A stretch of 32,871 nucleotides of DNA, from assembly GCA_902476475.1 (NCBI GenBank), contig CABSDO010000010.1:1-32871 (forward strand), written 5' to 3'. This DNA is from an uncultured Collinsella sp. (GTDB taxonomy: Bacteria; Actinomycetota; Coriobacteriia; Coriobacteriales; Coriobacteriaceae). Positions within the stretch are counted from its first letter, which is position 1, and each line of letters starts with the position of its first letter. Shown one piece after another: positions 30,252 through 32,871 of this stretch. The notes below the pieces were generated by a model. That model was not told where the DNA came from, searched no databases, and saw nothing but the letters and a program-made list of their open reading frames with translations. The translations under genes were made by a program, and so were the position numbers.

Positions 30252-32348
30252 TTACTTTTTGCGGGCAAGCTCACCGATGTTGGCGATGCCAGAGAAAACG
30301 GCCTCGAAGCGGTTGAGCAGCTTAAGGCGATTATCGCGAAGCTGCTCGTCCTTGTCCATGACCATGACCTCATCGAAGAAACGGTCGATGGGCGCGCGCA
30401 GGGCGGCGAGGGCGGCAAATGCGGCCGGGTAGTCCTCGGCAGCAAGGGCGGCATCGACAGAGGTCTGAGCAGCCTCGGAGGCGTCGGCGAGCGCGAGCTC
30501 GGCCTCGCCCATCAGGCTGCGGTCGTACTCCGCACCCAGCTCGGGCTTGGAGATATGCGCGGCGCGGGCATAGGCGGTCGCCAGGTTATCGAACGTCTCG
30601 GCATCGTTCTTGCGGGCCTCGTCGAGGGCGGCGCAGCGGGCGAAGAAAACGGACGGGGCGATGATGTGCACCGCGGAGACGGCGGCAACGGTATCGGCCG
30701 GGATCTTTTCGTCGCGGGCCATGCTCACCAGGCGGCCATGGAAGAAGTCGCGAACCTGCTGGGCGACCTCGGCGGCGTCGAACTCAATGCCCTGCTCACT
30801 GTAGAGCTCGAGGGCGAAGTCGATGAGCGACGTGGGGTCGATCGGCAGGCGGTCGCGCAGGATGTTGATGATGCCGATAGCGGCGCGACGCAGCGCGTAG
30901 GGGTCCGAAGAGCCGGTCGGGGGCTCGCCGATGGCAAAGATACCGGCGATGGTATCGAGCTTGTCGGCGCAGGCCACGATGCAGCCAGCGGTGCCCTCGG
31001 GCAGCTCGTCACCGGCAAAGCGGGGACGATAATGATCGCGAATAGCGTGGGCGACCTCGTCGTTCTCCCCCATCGCGGTGGCGTAGTAACCGCCCATCAC
31101 GCCCTGCTGGCTCGTGAACTCGACGACGGCGTTGGACACCAGGTCGGCCTTGCACAGGTGCGCGGCACGGCCGGCGTCGGCTGCCAGATGAGCACCCAGG
31201 TGTGCCTCACGGGCAATAGCGAGCGCGAGCTGCTCGATGCGCTCGGACTTGGCGAGCACGCTACCGAGCTTCTCCTGGAAGGCAACCTTGGCCAAACGAT
31301 CACGGAACTCGTCGAGGGAGATCTTCAGGTCCTCCTCGTAGAAGAACTTTGCGTCGTCCAGACGGGCGCGCACGACGCGCTCGTTGCCGTCGATCACGCG
31401 CTCGGCGTTCTCGGGCTTGCTGTTGGAGACGACCACGAACTCACGCGTGAGCTTGCCCTCGCCGTCATAGATCGGGAAGTAGCGCTGGTTGGTGAGCATG
31501 GACTCGCAGATGATCTCGTGCGGGACCTTGAGGAACTCCTCATCGAAGGTACCGACGAGCACCGTCGGCCACTCGCAGAGGTTGATAACCTCCTCGAAGA
31601 CCTTCTTAGGCGTATCGACATGGCAGCCGGGGCGAGCGGCCTCGACCTCGGCGATACCGGCGAGGATGGCCTCGCGACGGCGCTCGGCAGAGAGCACGCC
31701 GGCGTCCTCGAGCACCTGCTCGTAGGCGGCGGGGCTGGCGACAACGTGGTCACCGGGGCCAAGTACGCGATGACCACGCGTGGTGTTGCCGCTCGTCACG
31801 TCAGCAAACGACACGGGCACAACATCCTCGCCCAAAAGGCAGCAGATCCAACGGACCGGACGCACGAACGTGGCGTGCTCATGGCCCCAGCGCTGACTAC
31901 GGTAGTTGGGCCACTGCAGGCCGGCGATGGCCTTCTCGCACAGAGCGGTCAGGATCGGAGTAGCCGGTGCGGAGGGAATGTTCTTCTCGGCGAACACATA
32001 CTCGCGACCGTCGGTGTCCTCGCGACGGACCAGGTCCTCGGCAGCCACACCGCACTTGCGGGCAAAGCCCTGGGCGGCCTTGGTGGCGTTGCCGTCAGCA
32101 TCGAAGGCAATGTTTGCCGCGGGGCCACGCTTGACCTCATGGACCTCATCGGTCGCGGTGGCGACGTTAGCCACGAGCGCAGCCAGGCGACGCGGACTCG
32201 AGATCACGCGGACCTCGCCGTGGGCCAGACCGGCCTCGTCGAGGCCCTTAGCGATCATGGTGCCAAGCTGCTTGACGGCATTGTTCAGCGGCGCGGAGGG
32301 CATCTCCTCCGTACCGATCTCAAACAGGAAATCCTTAGCGTCTGCCAT
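30252..32348 (-). CDS. glyS: Glycyl-tRNA synthetase beta subunit
   Basis: Beta chain of the alpha2-beta2 glycyl-tRNA synthetase; binds tRNA-Gly. 698 residues, full length. N-terminal FLFEIGTEEMPS, GPAANIAFDADGNATKAAQG, then the HD-like region (HLCKADLVSNAVVEFTSQQG) and a C-terminal anticodon-binding domain. The ATG is 3 nt after the original glyQ stop (TAA at 32354-32352), and its ribosome site lies in the glyQ 3' end, so translation is normally coupled to glyQ. The premature glyQ stop described below could weaken this coupling. A short hairpin (TTGCGC-ATAA-GCGCAA) lies between it and ppsR. Confidence 0.97.
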   Translation of the reverse strand: MADAKDFLFEIGTEEMPSAPLNNAVKQLGTMIAKGLDEAGLAHGEVRVISSPRRLAALVANVATATDEVHEVKRGPAANIAFDADGNATKAAQGFARKCGVAAEDLVRREDTDGREYVFAEKNIPSAPATPILTALCEKAIAGLQWPNYRSQRWGHEHATFVRPVRWICCLLGEDVVPVSFADVTSGNTTRGHRVLGPGDHVVASPAAYEQVLEDAGVLSAERRREAILAGIAEVEAARPGCHVDTPKKVFEEVINLCEWPTVLVGTFDEEFLKVPHEIICESMLTNQRYFPIYDGEGKLTREFVVVSNSKPENAERVIDGNERVVRARLDDAKFFYEEDLKISLDEFRDRLAKVAFQEKLGSVLAKSERIEQLALAIAREAHLGAHLAADAGRAAHLCKADLVSNAVVEFTSQQGVMGGYYATAMGENDEVAHAIRDHYRPRFAGDELPEGTAGCIVACADKLDTIAGIFAIGEPPTGSSDPYALRRAAIGIINILRDRLPIDPTSLIDFALELYSEQGIEFDAAEVAQQVRDFFHGRLVSMARDEKIPADTVAAVSAVHIIAPSVFFARCAALDEARKNDAETFDNLATAYARAAHISKPELGAEYDRSLMGEAELALADASEAAQTSVDAALAAEDYPAAFAALAALRAPIDRFFDEVMVMDKDEQLRDNRLKLLNRFEAVFSGIANIGELARKK

Positions 32349-32351
32349 GGC

Positions 32352-32465
32352 TTACGCCACCTCGCCTTCCTGATCGGCATTCTCGTTAACTCCGGCGACC
32401 TCGGCCATATAGGCCTCGCAGCACGCCTTGGCGACGGCGCGGACGCGCAGGATGTAGTTGGTCAC
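32352..32465 (-). pseudogene. Detached 3' end of glyQ
   Basis: In the glyQ frame, after the inserted TAA, the sequence resumes with the duplicated YILRVRA and continues with the native tail (VAKACCEAYMAEVAGV and a further acidic stretch) to a TAA at 32352, 3 nt before glyS. It would restore a normal GlyQ C-terminus if the 57-bp insertion were removed. A GTG follows the premature TAA directly, but a peptide made from it would be only about 36 residues. Confidence 0.8.
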
Positions 32466-32518
32466 TTATCCACACAATAAGCAACTACATCCTGCGCGGA
32501 CGCGCAGGATGTAGTTGG
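32437..32518. repeat. 57-bp duplication/inversion insert within glyQ
   Basis: A 25-bp segment occurs twice in direct orientation (32437-32461 and 32494-32518). Between the copies lies an inverted 17-bp copy, CAACTACATCCTGCGCG (32482-32498). It forms a near-perfect palindrome with the second copy (2-nt spacer) and a hairpin with the first. The 20-21 nt unmatched piece (32462-32481) contains TTATCCACA (32466-32474), the consensus DnaA box, and its own CTTAT/ATAAG pairing. Confidence 0.85.
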
Positions 32519-32871
32519 CACGCTCGACCGCGGACAGGGCGCCGCGGGCATCGAGCAGGTTAAAAGCGTGGCTGCACTTCATGACGCAGTCGTACGCCGG
32601 CAGCGGAAGCTGGCGCTCCAGGCAGGAATGGCACTCGGCCTCGTAGTCGTCAAACTTCTGACGCATCATCTCGACGTTGGCGACCTCAAAGTTGTAAGCG
32701 CTGAACTCGCGCTCGTTCTCCAGGAACACATCGCCGTAAGTCATGGGCGTGCCGTCGGGCAGGTAGCTCCACACCAGGTCGTAGACGGAGTTGACGCCCT
32801 GCGCATACATGGCGATACGCTCCAGGCCATAGGTGATCTCGACGGGCACGGGGTCGACCTCGATGCCGCCC
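32466..32871 (-). CDS. glyQ: Glycyl-tRNA synthetase alpha subunit, 5' cut by window, prematurely stopped
   Basis: Catalytic alpha chain making glycyl-adenylate. The frame enters at the right edge with GGIEVDPVPVEITYGLERIA, the family's conserved segment, and runs through YDCVMKCSHAFNLLDARGAL and VERANYILRVRA. There it meets an insertion: eight foreign residues (GCSCLLCG) and TAA replace the native 27-residue tail. The insertion is 57 nt, a multiple of three, and the native tail follows in frame after the stop. The lost region is the last helix, after the catalytic domain. Since glyQ is essential in organisms with this enzyme type, either the truncated form works, or the insertion is an assembly or amplification artefact. 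Confidence 0.9.
   Translation of the reverse strand, partial: GGIEVDPVPVEITYGLERIAMYAQGVNSVYDLVWSYLPDGTPMTYGDVFLENEREFSAYNFEVANVEMMRQKFDDYEAECHSCLERQLPLPAYDCVMKCSHAFNLLDARGALSAVERANYILRVRAGCSCLLCG

Noticed and set aside
30000..32480. An 826-codon plus-strand frame over glyS
   Set aside because: It is antisense to glyS, repetitive in Leu, Gly and Asp, and has no motif.
32462..32481. DnaA box in the glyQ insert as a replication origin
   Set aside because: A single box without an AT-rich unwinding region, dnaA/dnaN neighbours or further boxes. It is noted only as a feature of the insert.

Overview
The window looks like a chromosomal segment of a high-GC Gram-positive bacterium of the class Coriobacteriia, most likely Collinsella or a close relative. 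This is inferred from the base composition, the protein sequences, the four-cysteine (zinc-type) ribosomal protein L28 and the gene order; no database search was possible. Most genes are on the minus strand. Only rpmB, adhE and an APH-like kinase gene are on the plus strand.

Layout. (1) 1-3611: a pyrimidine operon on the minus strand, pyrR-pyrB-pyrC-pyrK, with pyrK cut by the window edge. It is preceded by a leader with mutually exclusive hairpins ending in an intrinsic terminator (an attenuator). (2) 3729-4216: rpmB with two candidate promoters and a terminator. (3) 4220-5267: a REP-associated (Y1/HUH) transposase gene between two 51-bp near-identical inverted ends. (4) 5299-8998: adhE (bifunctional aldehyde-alcohol dehydrogenase) and a small APH-fold kinase. 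(5) 9026-26225: a long housekeeping cluster. In transcription order it runs rplS, rnhB, yraN, comM, dprA, trmFO, xerC-like, rpsB, tsf, pyrH, frr, uppS, cdsA, dxr, rseP, ispG, proS. It strongly resembles the Bacillus subtilis rplS-to-proS region, without topA, clpQY or codY. It covers ribosome components and their maturation, genome maintenance and DNA uptake, lipid and wall carrier synthesis, and the MEP isoprenoid pathway. Terminators after rplS, rnhB and tsf, and promoters before rplS and rpsB, divide it. (6) 26265-30217: ppdK and its regulator ppsR, separated by a 326-bp region with an inverted repeat and phased operator-like repeats. (7) 30252-32871: glyS and the 3' part of glyQ.

How it works together. 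Several genes feed linked processes: UMP synthesis (pyr) and UMP phosphorylation (pyrH); isoprenoid precursors (dxr, ispG), undecaprenyl diphosphate (uppS) and phospholipid (cdsA); fermentative NADH recycling (adhE) and pyruvate/PEP interconversion (ppdK under PpsR control).

Most notable points. glyQ carries a 57-bp insertion made of a 25-bp duplication, an inverted copy and a 21-nt unrelated piece containing a perfect DnaA box, and it puts a stop codon in an essential gene. The RseP protease has an inserted winged-helix-like segment between its metal site and the PDZ domain. The xerC-like frame has no ATG/GTG/TTG covering its conserved N-terminus. The 3' end of ppsR sits in a repeat whose core resembles the transposase ends. 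I see no rRNA, tRNA, CRISPR array or prophage.
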